The notes beneath the pieces were generated by a model that did not search any database, had not been told where the DNA came from, and saw nothing but the letters and a program-made list of their open reading frames with translations. Below, piece by piece: positions 19,891-28,564 of a DNA stretch of 64,000 bases. Within the stretch, counting starts at the first letter, position 1. Each line of letters starts with the position of its first letter. The stretch lies in NCBI GenBank assembly GCA_002342035.1, contig DDPE01000069.1:47299-111298 (forward strand). The letters are read 5' to 3'. This DNA is from Asticcacaulis sp. UBA2476. GTDB lineage: Bacteria; Pseudomonadota; Alphaproteobacteria; Caulobacterales; Caulobacteraceae. A program made the translations under genes and the position numbers.

Positions 19891-20094
19891 TTAGGCGGCC
19901 TTGTTTTCGTCTTTCTTTTCGGACGCGGCGACCGTGGTGTCCTTTGAGTCCGGCTCATCTTTCAGGCCGTCCTTGAACGCCTTGATGCCCTTGGCAGCGT
20001 CACCCATGATGCCCGACAGCTTACCCTTGCCGCCGAACAGGATCAGCGCCACAACCGCAACAATGGCAATGTGCCAGATGCTGAACGATCCCAT
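19891..20094 (-). CDS. tatA: Sec-independent translocase TatA
   Basis: Pore-forming Tat component of 67 residues: one N-terminal helix (WHIAIVAVVALILFGGKGK, with the FG motif), the amphipathic region KGIKAFKDGLKDE and a short charged tail. It begins tatABC on the minus strand, and AAGGAGAT precedes the ATG. Confidence 0.96.
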   Translation of the reverse strand: MGSFSIWHIAIVAVVALILFGGKGKLSGIMGDAAKGIKAFKDGLKDEPDSKDTTVAASEKKDENKAA

Positions 20095-20199
20095 GTTACA
20101 TCTCCTTCACACGATCCGGAAAATTTTCGGATCAGACTTTACCCCATATAGTCAGTCTTTATCCTAACATCAAAGCGGAAATTGGGCCATGACCTTATG

Positions 20200-20919
20200 T
20201 TATGTCCGCGCATCCGGCTTCATGCGCACCCAACCCGTCACCGACAGGCGGTTTTTGGCCGCAAATGGAGCGACAAAAGACACAGCATGGGCTTGCGGAA
20301 CCTTGAAAAGGTTGAGCGCGTTCCTCACAGGCGTATAGGCCTCACTGATATGGCCATCAGGCGCTATAAATTGCAATAAACCGCCCCAGTCGCTGCGCCA
20401 ATCGTCACTAAGATTAAGGACATAGGCGAATAATCTGTGCTTTTCTTCATGAGCATCCGTATGTGTCGTCAGGAAATGCCCAGGACGATAGCGCGTAACC
20501 TGCGCGTCACAATAACGGCCACGCGCATCCCCGGTCACGTCAGCAATAAATTTTAGGAAGCTATCGCTATTTAAAAACGCATAAAGGGCCATAAGTTGAG
20601 GCAAGGTGGCACGCCCCGCCTCTATCTCATCGGACAGACGGTAGGCATCAAAACGGTACTGAAATCCTGTCGCGGCTTGCACATAGACAGCGTCATCAAT
20701 TTTCTTAAGCGACTCATCATCAAGCTGGGCCAATTCATCTAAAGACAAATCCAGCCCTTTCGTACCGCTATTCAGAGAGAGCCGCCACGGTATCCCGGCC
20801 TCTATCTCCTCCACCAGTGACGTGAGCGCGTCAGGCCGCAAAATGTCCGGAATATGCAGGCGGTCATAAGCCTTGAAAAGTGTATGCAGGCTTTTGACGT
20901 CGATGTCTGATCTTAGCAT
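20200..20919 (-). CDS. 2-oxoglutarate/Fe(II) oxygenase
   Basis: A 239-residue protein of the prolyl-4-hydroxylase-like 2OG-Fe(II) superfamily. The iron ligands appear as HTDAHEEKHR (H-x-D) and the distal H in PQAHAVSFV, with the 2OG-binding Arg in NRLSVTGW. The substrate is unknown; relatives hydroxylate ribosomal or elongation-factor residues or free proline. Its start overlaps the scpB stop (TGATG), so it is cotranslated with scpAB. It sits between scpB and tatA, which usually neighbour each other, and so looks like an insertion into a conserved cluster. Confidence 0.88.
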   Translation of the reverse strand: MLRSDIDVKSLHTLFKAYDRLHIPDILRPDALTSLVEEIEAGIPWRLSLNSGTKGLDLSLDELAQLDDESLKKIDDAVYVQAATGFQYRFDAYRLSDEIEAGRATLPQLMALYAFLNSDSFLKFIADVTGDARGRYCDAQVTRYRPGHFLTTHTDAHEEKHRLFAYVLNLSDDWRSDWGGLLQFIAPDGHISEAYTPVRNALNLFKVPQAHAVSFVAPFAAKNRLSVTGWVRMKPDART

Positions 20920-21575
20920 CAGTCGCCACGATCCTCTTCAAACTCAAAAAAGTCCTGATGGAACTCCGGTTGTTCCAGTTCCTCGATCGTCAGAGGATCT
21001 TCGACCGCTTTTGTGCCAGACGGATCGGGCACGAAAAAGTCTGAGGGCACATTAAGATCCAGCAGACCCGCCGCCCGCATTTCCGACGCTCCGGGCAGAT
21101 CGGCCAGGCTCGGTAGCGAAAACTGTTCAAGGAACGCCTCGGTTGTGCCATAGGTCACCGGCCGTCCGGGTGAACGTCTGCGCCCACGAAGCTTGATAAG
21201 ATTAAGCTCATGCAGCACATCCAGCGTCCCGCGCGACAGGCCAACGCCGCGCACAGTCTCAATCTCCGCCCGCGTCACCGGCTGATGGTAGGCGATAATG
21301 GCCAGCGTTTCCAGCGCCGCTTTTGATAGTTTGCGCGGCTCCTCGCGCTCCTCAATCATCAGGTAGGACAGGTCGATCGCCGTGCGGAACTGCCACTTAT
21401 CCGCGACGATATCGAGCACGACCCCGCGCCCGGCATAGTGCGCTTTGAGGGCGGCCAGAGCCTTACCCACCTCCGCCCCTTCGGGCAAACGACGCGCCAG
21501 ATCGGCAGCGGATAATGGCCCCGCCGCCGCAAACAACAGCGCTTCGACGGCGCGCTCTGTTTCCTCATGTATCAT
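20919..21575 (-). CDS. scpB: Segregation and condensation protein B
   Basis: Winged-helix partner of ScpA and SMC in chromosome condensation (218 residues). A strong GGAGG lies before the ATG at 21575, giving MIHEETERAVEALLFAA, so the longer upstream frame is not needed. The conserved core reads SKAALETLAIIAYHQPVTRAEIE with RGV and then LIKLRGRRRSPGRPVTYGTTEAFLEQF. It overlaps the scpA 3' end by 11 bases. Confidence 0.95.
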   Translation of the reverse strand: MIHEETERAVEALLFAAAGPLSAADLARRLPEGAEVGKALAALKAHYAGRGVVLDIVADKWQFRTAIDLSYLMIEEREEPRKLSKAALETLAIIAYHQPVTRAEIETVRGVGLSRGTLDVLHELNLIKLRGRRRSPGRPVTYGTTEAFLEQFSLPSLADLPGASEMRAAGLLDLNVPSDFFVPDPSGTKAVEDPLTIEELEQPEFHQDFFEFEEDRGD

Positions 21576-22446
21576 GGGCGACCTCCTCCGAAGCTTGTCG
21601 TACACGCAGATAAAGCGGCTCAAAAACACCAAGCTGTTGCAGTGACAAGGCCCCCTCCTTGGTCAGTTCGAGCGAGGCCGCAAGCGTTGAGGCCAGATAG
21701 GAAGGCCGTTTCGGTCCGTGTTCTCCGACCGGCACAGGGGCTACGCTATCCAGCGTTGTCCACTGGGTCAGTTCCGGCAAAATATCACGCAGATGATCGC
21801 GCGCTTCCTCCAGTTGGTAGGCTTCGGTGCGTCGGGTCGGATCGTAATGCCGATCGATTTCCTTGCGGCGTTGCGTCACATAGGCCGTCATCAGATCAAA
21901 GATCGACGCCTCGATACGTGACGACGGCACAATCACCAGCGCCTGCGGATCACCGCGGGCAAAGACATCACGCTTCAACTGAGGGCGTCCCTGAATGGCC
22001 TCAACGGCCTTTCTGATGGCATTCAGTTTTTGCAGGCGAAACGCCAGCGCGGCCGCCAGTTCTTCGGGCGGCGGCTCATCGGTGGCTTTGCGCTCAGTCT
22101 TTGGCAGCAGCAACCGCGATTTGAGGTAGGCCAGCCAGGACGCCATCACCAGATAATCCGCCGCCAGCGAAAACCGAAGACGCCGCGCCTCCTGAATAAA
22201 TTTCAGATATTGCTCAGCAAGCGTTGTGATCGAGATTTTAAGCAGATCGACCTTTTGTTGGCGCGCCAGTTCCAGCAGGACATGCAGCGGGCCTTCGTAA
22301 CCCTCAAGATCGAGCACCAGTGCGTCATCGGCTTCGATATCTGGCGCATTGTCAGCCCGACCATTGTCGAAATCCAGACGATGCTGGAAAACCTCATTTT
22401 CCAGAGTCTGAGCCAGTATATCGTCTTTTGAAAGTTTGGGGGCCAC
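21565..22446 (-). CDS. scpA: Segregation and condensation protein A
   Basis: Kleisin subunit bridging SMC heads with ScpB (293 residues). Hallmarks are LDLEGYEGPLHVLLELARQQKVDLLKISI near the N-terminus, AADYLVMASWLAYLKSRLLLP, and a C-terminal winged-helix part with VASTLAASLELTKEGALSLQQLGVF-like sequence. Transcribed after nagZ with a six-base gap and overlapping scpB. Confidence 0.96.
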   Translation of the reverse strand: MAPKLSKDDILAQTLENEVFQHRLDFDNGRADNAPDIEADDALVLDLEGYEGPLHVLLELARQQKVDLLKISITTLAEQYLKFIQEARRLRFSLAADYLVMASWLAYLKSRLLLPKTERKATDEPPPEELAAALAFRLQKLNAIRKAVEAIQGRPQLKRDVFARGDPQALVIVPSSRIEASIFDLMTAYVTQRRKEIDRHYDPTRRTEAYQLEEARDHLRDILPELTQWTTLDSVAPVPVGEHGPKRPSYLASTLAASLELTKEGALSLQQLGVFEPLYLRVRQASEEVAHDT

Positions 22447-22452
22447 CTTTGC

Positions 22453-23544
22453 CTACACGCCGCCCAGTTCGCGCATGGCCGCAAGCGACGTGTCCGCGAA
22501 GGCTTCGGTCGGATCGGTACGCCGTGGGGACGACTTATCGATACGCGACAAAGCTTGTTGAAGACGCAGACGCGCTTCATCAATATTGACAGGCTCAATC
22601 CGTTTATTCAGACGCGCCCACGCGGCCTCAAACCGCTTTTGCGCCGTCCCGCGTAACCGGGGGCTATGGGCGACCACGGCCTCCATCTCCTCCATCTTGC
22701 CATTACAATGCAGCATGACATCACAGCCAGCGGCGCGGGCAGCCTTGACGCGATCCGCCATTGACCCGCTCAGCGCATTCATCGACAGGTCATCGGTCAG
22801 AAGCAGGCCATCAAAACCGATTTTTTGGCGGATCAGACGAACCATTTTGCGTGATGTCGTCGCCGGAAGTTTGCGTTCATAGGCATCATAAACAATATGC
22901 GCCGTCATCCCCAGCGGCATATCGGCGTTCACCTCAAACGGCAGAAAGTCAACGGTTTCCAGCTCAAGTCGTGTCGCCGTCACCACCGGCAAAGCATGGT
23001 GACTGTCGGCCACGGCACGGCCATGCCCCGGCATGTGCTTAATCACCGGCAAGACCCCGCCCGCCAGCAACCCTTCGCAGGCGGCACGGCCCATGACGGC
23101 GACCGTCTCGGCGTCAAAACCATAGGCCCGATCGCCCACTATATCATGCCCGCCCGGCAAAGGCACATCCAGCACCGGCGCACAATCAACATTGATACCA
23201 AGCTCATAAAGATCAGCCGCCATAAGCCTTGCGCTCAGACGAACCAGTTCACGCTGTTCATAAATATCGTTACTGACGCGGGCGAATGTGCCTGCGGCCG
23301 GATAGAGCGGCCAATGCGGCGGTTTCAGCCGCTGAACCCGCCCGCCTTCCTGATCGATCAGCATCAGAACATTAGCGTGCCCTGCGCTGGCCTTCAGTTC
23401 GGCGACCAGCCGTTTCACCTGTTCCGGATTATCAATATTGCGACCGAAAAGGATGAAGCCCAGCGGACGCTCCCGCCGGAAAAACTCAGCTTCCCGATGC
23501 GTCAGTTCAAGGCCGGAACAGCCCAGTATGCAAGCTTTGACCAC
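22453..23544 (-). CDS. nagZ: Beta-N-acetylhexosaminidase NagZ
   Basis: Cytoplasmic glycoside hydrolase family 3 enzyme of 363 residues that removes GlcNAc from anhydromuropeptides in cell-wall recycling. Key parts: LMLIDQEGGRVQRL, the catalytic loop IKHMPGHGRAVADSHHALP (histidine acid/base) and LLTDDLSMNALSG, which contains the Asp nucleophile. It begins GCSGLELTHREAEFFRRERPLGFILFGRNI. Nine bases separate it from the SPOR gene, so the two are cotranscribed. Confidence 0.96.
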   Translation of the reverse strand: MVKACILGCSGLELTHREAEFFRRERPLGFILFGRNIDNPEQVKRLVAELKASAGHANVLMLIDQEGGRVQRLKPPHWPLYPAAGTFARVSNDIYEQRELVRLSARLMAADLYELGINVDCAPVLDVPLPGGHDIVGDRAYGFDAETVAVMGRAACEGLLAGGVLPVIKHMPGHGRAVADSHHALPVVTATRLELETVDFLPFEVNADMPLGMTAHIVYDAYERKLPATTSRKMVRLIRQKIGFDGLLLTDDLSMNALSGSMADRVKAARAAGCDVMLHCNGKMEEMEAVVAHSPRLRGTAQKRFEAAWARLNKRIEPVNIDEARLRLQQALSRIDKSSPRRTDPTEAFADTSLAAMRELGGV

Positions 23545-23553
23545 AGTACAGCC

Positions 23554-24303
23554 TTACTTTACAAAGCAGGACTTACCTGCCGATTTCAGCGCGTCGCAAA
23601 AGGCCTTAGCCTTGTCTTTGGTTGGAAACCCCGTGAACGACGTTCGATACAGCGTAGCGCCGTCACGTTCGACTTTTTCAACCGCTTTCGAAGTACCCGA
23701 CACAAACATGCCGTAGCTGGAGGCCAGTGCCGCATATTGTTTATCGGCGATATCGCGTGAGGTGAAGGCGCCAATCTGAACCGCAGCCCCGGCGCCAGCC
23801 ACCACAGGTTTTGGCGTCTCAATCCGCGCGACGGGGGCCACGACCTCAGCCGGAACGACCGGCGTAGCGGCAGGTGCTACCGGCGTATCCATCGTATTGC
23901 TGGGGATAGGCCCTGTGCGGATTTGCGCCGGCGGTGGTGCCTCAGATACCGTAGCTGACGCCTCGGCGCGCGCCATCGGCTCTTCGGTGCCCGGCGCAAA
24001 CTTTGGCTCAGCATCGGGCGCTACCGGATCAAGCAAATCTTCATCCGTCAGCGGCCGGGCATCTTCGATGCGATTATCTTTGTAATTCGACAGGGACTCG
24101 CCAATCTCAGCCATGTCCTTGCGGCTGTTGAGGCCGGAATTATAGAACATGACCACCGCCAGCAGCAGAACGACCAGCACAATACCGCTGGCGATCAGGG
24201 TGATCGGAGTCTGCGGACGCCCGCCGCTCCCGCCCTGACGCGCTTCATAGCTCAAATTGTCTTCTGTGGGCGGCGTGTAAGTGCCGCGATCCTTATCAAC
24301 CAT
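23554..24303 (-). CDS. SPOR domain membrane protein
   Basis: A 249-residue bitopic protein: cytoplasmic N-terminus, a transmembrane helix near residues 34-52 (LIASGIVLVVLLLAVVMFY), a long Pro/Ala/Val-rich periplasmic linker, and a C-terminal SPOR domain (AAVQIGAFTSRDIADKQYAALAS to ALKSAGKSCFVK). SPOR domains bind denuded peptidoglycan at division septa. Its place upstream of nagZ and scpAB is conserved in alphaproteobacteria. The usual upstream partner argS is not found between it and dgt. Confidence 0.9.
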   Translation of the reverse strand: MVDKDRGTYTPPTEDNLSYEARQGGSGGRPQTPITLIASGIVLVVLLLAVVMFYNSGLNSRKDMAEIGESLSNYKDNRIEDARPLTDEDLLDPVAPDAEPKFAPGTEEPMARAEASATVSEAPPPAQIRTGPIPSNTMDTPVAPAATPVVPAEVVAPVARIETPKPVVAGAGAAVQIGAFTSRDIADKQYAALASSYGMFVSGTSKAVEKVERDGATLYRTSFTGFPTKDKAKAFCDALKSAGKSCFVK

Positions 24304-24538
24304 AAACGTCAGATCCTGTGGTGCGTCCCATCCGGGGCCATATCAAGCCGATCAGCGCCATGCAATGATTCGGCTATGATCTGGCGTAGCTCCGGCCTTT
24401 CCCGTCAGCGCGGGAATCATCCTAAACTGAGACCTCATTTTGGCATCTCTATGGCGAAAATCCAGTGCTGATTCGCCGCACGGGCATGTTTTGTTCTGCT
24501 CTGTGGCCTAAAACAACCCTGTGCCATTCAAGCTAGCT

Positions 24539-25708
24539 TCATGTAAACGAGAACAGTTTGCGGTGCTCTTCGATCGCAAACGAATCCGTCATGCCCGCAA
24601 TATAGTCGCAAATGACCCGTGCCCGACCAGCTTCCGTATCCTTTGAGCACACCAACTGATACCACTCATCCGGCAACACATCCTGCTCTTCCATATAGAG
24701 GTAGAACATCTGATTGAGGATGCGTTTGGCGTGTGAGCGCGTGCGGTTAAGGTGATGGTGCTTATACATACGCGCATACAAAAATGCCCTGAGCCGCGCC
24801 AGACCTTCCATGATGGTCCCGGAAAACGCCACCATCTGACGCGTGGCCTTGCGCACATCCTCAGCCGTTTCGATACGGTCCGCCTCTAACCGGCGCTGGG
24901 TTTCTTCGGTCACATCGCTGATCATGGCCCCAATCATGCGACGCACCCCTTCCAGACGCAGCATCCGGTCGTCGATATCCGGCCAGTCTTTTTCAGTCGA
25001 CGCCAGTGCCGGGCCGATCAGGGGGATATCGCGCAGGTCATCAATAGTGAACAACCCGGCCTTAAGCCCATCGTCAACGTCGTGATTATTATAGGCGATA
25101 TCATCGGCAATAGCGGCAATCTGGGCTTCAATCGATGCATAAGTATCCATGCGCAAGTCATAGATATCATTAAAATCCTTGACGGCTTTCCAGCTTGGGC
25201 GCGACAGCAAATGCACCGACGGGCCGTTATGCTTGATAATCCCCTCCAGGGTCTCCCAAGTCAGGTTAAGTCCCTCAAACGCCGGATAACGATGCTCCAG
25301 CTTGGTGACCACACGGAAAGTCTGAACATTGTGATCAAAACCGCCCCACGGCTCCATGCACTTATGCAGCTCATCTTCACCGGCATGGCCAAACGGCGGA
25401 TGGCCAAGGTCATGGGCCAGAGCGACGGTTTCCGCCAGATCCTGCTCGACATTCAAAGACAAGGCCAGTGAGCGGGCAATCTGCGCCACCTCCAGCGAAT
25501 GGGTCAGACGCGTGCGGAAGTAATCGCCTTCATTCGCCACAAAGACCTGAGTCTTACCTTTAAGGCGCCGAAAGGCCGTGCAGTGAATAATCCGGTCCCG
25601 GTCGCGCGCAAAGGGCGTGCGGGTGGAGCTTTCGTCCTCAGTATAAAGACGGCCAAGGCTTTTGGCGGAATTTTCAGCGTAGGGCGACAGGGGTGTGTAT
25701 GGGGGCAC
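24539..25708 (-). CDS. dgt: dGTP triphosphohydrolase-like HD protein
   Basis: Deoxynucleoside triphosphate triphosphohydrolase family, 389 residues. HD-domain metal ligands appear in RLTHSLEVAQIARSLA and LAHDLGHPPFGHAGE, with the later D in IADDIAYNNHDVDDGL. The N-terminal FARDRDRIIHCTAFRRLKGKTQVF block is diagnostic. It likely trims dNTP pools. About 235 bases of non-coding sequence (24304-24538) separate it from the SPOR gene; I see only a short TTCCCG/CGGGAA hairpin there. It is divergent from erpA. Confidence 0.95.
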   Translation of the reverse strand: MPPYTPLSPYAENSAKSLGRLYTEDESSTRTPFARDRDRIIHCTAFRRLKGKTQVFVANEGDYFRTRLTHSLEVAQIARSLALSLNVEQDLAETVALAHDLGHPPFGHAGEDELHKCMEPWGGFDHNVQTFRVVTKLEHRYPAFEGLNLTWETLEGIIKHNGPSVHLLSRPSWKAVKDFNDIYDLRMDTYASIEAQIAAIADDIAYNNHDVDDGLKAGLFTIDDLRDIPLIGPALASTEKDWPDIDDRMLRLEGVRRMIGAMISDVTEETQRRLEADRIETAEDVRKATRQMVAFSGTIMEGLARLRAFLYARMYKHHHLNRTRSHAKRILNQMFYLYMEEQDVLPDEWYQLVCSKDTEAGRARVICDYIAGMTDSFAIEEHRKLFSFT

Positions 25709-25851
25709 GTCGGGCTTTATCCATATATTTCAAACAGGTTCACGGCCTATATTAGCCTAAACCTCAAACGAATGGCTAATTTCCGGAAGACTTTACCTAA
25801 AAAATTTAATCGACGGCTGAACTTTACGCCAAATCCGACTATATAGGGACT

Positions 25852-26187
25852 ATGAGCACGTCCCATTCCATATCTTTGTCCGCCGCCGCCGCGCGCCATA
25901 TCAACGCTTTATCCGCGCAGGCCGGTCACGAAATCCTGCTGAGGGTCGCCGTCGAAGGCGGCGGCTGCTCCGGCTTTCAGTACCAGCTCGATCTGGTTGA
26001 CGCGGCCGAAGATGGCGACAGCGTCATCGGCTATAACGGGGCCCGCGCACTGGTAGATGATGTCTCGGCGCCCTTATTGAGTGGCTCAATCATTGACTAT
26101 GTTGAGGAACTGGTCGGTTCCCAGTTCAAAATCCTCAACCCCAACGCCAAGTCGTCCTGTGGCTGCGGCGTGTCCTTTTCGATATAA
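25852..26187 (+). CDS. erpA: Iron-sulfur cluster insertion protein, ErpA/IscA family
   Basis: A-type Fe-S carrier of 111 residues. The three cluster-binding cysteines are in GGGCSGFQYQL and SSCGCGVSFS. The fold sequence NPNAKSSCGCG is standard. TATATA ends only six bases ahead of the ATG and no Shine-Dalgarno sequence is visible, so a leaderless transcript is possible. The gene is divergent from dgt and followed closely by xth. Whether it is ErpA or IscA proper cannot be settled from sequence alone. Confidence 0.93.
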   Translation: MSTSHSISLSAAAARHINALSAQAGHEILLRVAVEGGGCSGFQYQLDLVDAAEDGDSVIGYNGARALVDDVSAPLLSGSIIDYVEELVGSQFKILNPNAKSSCGCGVSFSI

Positions 26188-26200
26188 AACAGATCATTTC

Positions 26201-26992
26201 ATGAAAATTTCGACCTGGAACGTCAACTCCGTCAATGCCCGTCTTGAGGTCATTCTCAACTGGTTCCGTGAGGAACGTCCCGATGTGTGTTCGCTTCAGG
26301 AACTGAAGTGCATCGACGAAAAGTTCCCCTATGAGGCCTTTGAAGCGCTGGGCTACAACATCGCTGTACACGGGCAAAAGACCTATAACGGTGTTGCCAT
26401 CTTGTCGAAATATCCGCTGTCCGACATCACCAAGGGCCTCAAAGGCGAAGATGAGGACGAGCAGGCTCGGTATCTGGAGGCCGTCGTTGACGCCCCTCAC
26501 CCGTTTCGCGTCACCTCTATTTATCTGCCGAATGGCAACCCGCTCGGCACGGAGAAGTATAGCTACAAACTGCGCTGGATCGAGCGGTTGATGGCCCGCG
26601 CCACGCAATTGTTGGTACTTGAAGAACGCACGATTTTATCCGGCGATTACAACATCATACCGGAACCTGTTGATTGCTATAATCCGGCCGTATGGATGGA
26701 TGATGCGCTGTTTCAACCCGACGTCAGAGCCGCGTTCCGCAAGTTTAAAAATCTGGGCTACACCGACGCCTTTGATGTCTTAACACCGGCTGATAATCGT
26801 TACACCTTCTGGGATTATCAGGCCGGTGCCTGGCAAAAAAACGAAGGCATCCGCATCGACCATCATCTTATGTCACCGCAGGCCGCAGATAAGCTGTCGG
26901 CGTTCACCATACACAAAGCCACGCGCGGATTTGCGACCGAAAACGCCAAAGCCTCCGACCATGTGCCGGTCAGCGTTGAGTTTAACCTCTGA
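26201..26992 (+). CDS. xth: Exodeoxyribonuclease III (AP endonuclease)
   Basis: Base-excision repair nuclease of the exonuclease III/EEP family, 263 residues. The frame is open further 5', but the ATG at 26201 gives the standard MKISTWNVNSVNAR. Catalytic motifs follow: CSLQELKCIDEKFP (metal-binding Glu), LSGDYNIIPEPVDCYNP (Asp/Asn pair), YTFWDYQAGAWQKNEGIRIDHHL and the terminal KASDHVPV (Asp-His). It lies 13 bases after erpA. Confidence 0.97.
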   Translation: MKISTWNVNSVNARLEVILNWFREERPDVCSLQELKCIDEKFPYEAFEALGYNIAVHGQKTYNGVAILSKYPLSDITKGLKGEDEDEQARYLEAVVDAPHPFRVTSIYLPNGNPLGTEKYSYKLRWIERLMARATQLLVLEERTILSGDYNIIPEPVDCYNPAVWMDDALFQPDVRAAFRKFKNLGYTDAFDVLTPADNRYTFWDYQAGAWQKNEGIRIDHHLMSPQAADKLSAFTIHKATRGFATENAKASDHVPVSVEFNL

Positions 26993-27029
26993 TTGAGCTT
27001 AAACTCAGGCTGAAAGGCTGATTCCTGAC

Positions 27030-27614
27030 ATGGATGAAACTCTGCGGGTACTGTTGTGGTTTTTGCTGGCCGGGATAGGTCTGCTTATCGCGTCATCCGT
27101 GGTTTTATGGTGGTTTGAGTCCAGCCGCAGATTGACCCGTGGCCTGTTGAGGGCTCTGGGTAAACCCGCCGATGCGATTGTCTATGATCTGGGCGGACAA
27201 AAAGCCGCGGGCCTTGATTTCAGCGCTGGCGATATGGCGGTACTGTGGGACAGCGGCAAGCAAGGTCTGGTGTTCACCTTTGATGAAATTGACGGCGCTG
27301 AACTGATCGTCGATGAAAAAATCGTCGCTCGCACTCAAAAAGGCGAAACCCGCCGGGTTATGGATGAGACCTACCCCAATGCCAGCCGGGTCATTTTGCG
27401 GCTAATGTTTGATGATGTTGAGACGCCGGAATTTGAAGTCGAATTGTTTGGGCAGATGTCCCCCAATCCAGTCCACCCCAAGACGGCGGCCGATGCGGTG
27501 CGTCTGGGGCGCAAATGGTTATCGCATGTCGATGCCGTCATCAAACGTCCCGCGACGGTGCGCGCTCGCCCCGCAGGCGAAGATCATGACGCAGACGACA
27601 CGGCAGACGATTAA
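27030..27614 (+). CDS. Unknown membrane-anchored protein, tandem paralogue A
   Basis: A 194-residue protein with one N-terminal transmembrane helix (about residues 7-27) and a soluble domain. I recognise no named family. The core EIDGAELIVDEKIVARTQKG, then a V-x-L-R-L-M-F-D-D segment and P-E-F-E-V-E-L-F, aligns with the following gene (GIEIFIDSKVVARVLRSG, MRLIFDD, PDFELVLWD) and both end in a HVDAVIKRP/HVEAIIRRP motif. The pair is a tandem duplication. The soluble part may be cytosolic. It follows xth by 37 bases. Confidence 0.75.
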   Translation: MDETLRVLLWFLLAGIGLLIASSVVLWWFESSRRLTRGLLRALGKPADAIVYDLGGQKAAGLDFSAGDMAVLWDSGKQGLVFTFDEIDGAELIVDEKIVARTQKGETRRVMDETYPNASRVILRLMFDDVETPEFEVELFGQMSPNPVHPKTAADAVRLGRKWLSHVDAVIKRPATVRARPAGEDHDADDTADD

Positions 27615-27690
27615 ATATGACGCGGATTCAACAAAGTCTTTCACTGCCCCCTTACCGGCTGATATAATTCATGGTTAATATGCGCGGCAA

Positions 27691-28446
27691 TTGAGTGGGG
27701 TGGACGGGTTGGAACGGTTTCTTCCGACATTGATAATTTTATCGGCAGCAGGCATCGCGATTCTGCTGATACTTTACCGCGTCTGGAATTCGCGCGTCGA
27801 GCAGCCTAAAAAACTCGAAGACGAACTTAACGAAGCCCTGGAAGGCACCCGCCCGGACGTTCAAGCGCTGGAGCCCGTCAGGCGCGCGGCCTGCGCCATC
27901 GCCTATAATCTCAACCGCGTCATTATTGTGCGCGAATTTGGTAAGATCCCCACCCGCATTTATCCGATACGCGAACTGATGGGCATTGAAATCTTCATAG
28001 ATTCCAAAGTCGTGGCACGCGTCCTGCGTTCTGGCCCGCATAAGATGCTGGATGATATCGCGCCACAGGTGACCCGTGTGACCATGCGCCTGATTTTTGA
28101 TGATCCGGCCCGTCCTGACTTTGAACTGGTGTTGTGGGACCCCAACGATAATCTGACCGCCCGCGCCGAAGGCCCGCGCGGGGCCATGGAAACGGCCCGT
28201 CGCTGGTTCTACCATGTTGAAGCCATTATACGCCGCCCCAAGGATGAGCTTGAAGCCAAGGCCGCAGCTACAGAACCGCCGCAGGCCCCCTCGCCGACAC
28301 CGCCCGCACCACCGCCAGAGGCGCATAAGCCCTTCCCCGCACCGGGCGAGCCGTCAAAGCCTGAGCCACCAAAATCCGCGCCCAAAAAGGATGATATTGA
28401 TGTGCTCAATGCGCCGATCATCCCCTATGTCGATATGCGTCCGTAA
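27691..28446 (+). CDS. Unknown membrane-anchored protein, tandem paralogue B
   Basis: A 251-residue protein related to the preceding gene. One N-terminal membrane helix (LIILSAAGIAILLILYRVW) precedes a soluble domain with MGIEIFIDSKVVARVL, VTMRLIFDDPARPDFELVLWD and RRWFYHVEAIIRRPKDE. It adds a Pro/Ala-rich tail of about 60 residues that paralogue A lacks. The start is unclear: TTG at 27691, GTG at 27700 or a nearby TTG are all in frame, and none has a strong ribosome site. Function unknown. Confidence 0.72.
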   Translation: MSGVDGLERFLPTLIILSAAGIAILLILYRVWNSRVEQPKKLEDELNEALEGTRPDVQALEPVRRAACAIAYNLNRVIIVREFGKIPTRIYPIRELMGIEIFIDSKVVARVLRSGPHKMLDDIAPQVTRVTMRLIFDDPARPDFELVLWDPNDNLTARAEGPRGAMETARRWFYHVEAIIRRPKDELEAKAAATEPPQAPSPTPPAPPPEAHKPFPAPGEPSKPEPPKSAPKKDDIDVLNAPIIPYVDMRP

Positions 28447-28564
28447 GCCACGCGTCTCTTAAACAGCGCACAGGGCTACCTCCCTTCACCAATACTCTGC
28501 GCAAAGCTTGTTTGATCGCAAACAGTCGTGATAGTCATCAGGACTATTATTGATGGAGACCGGT

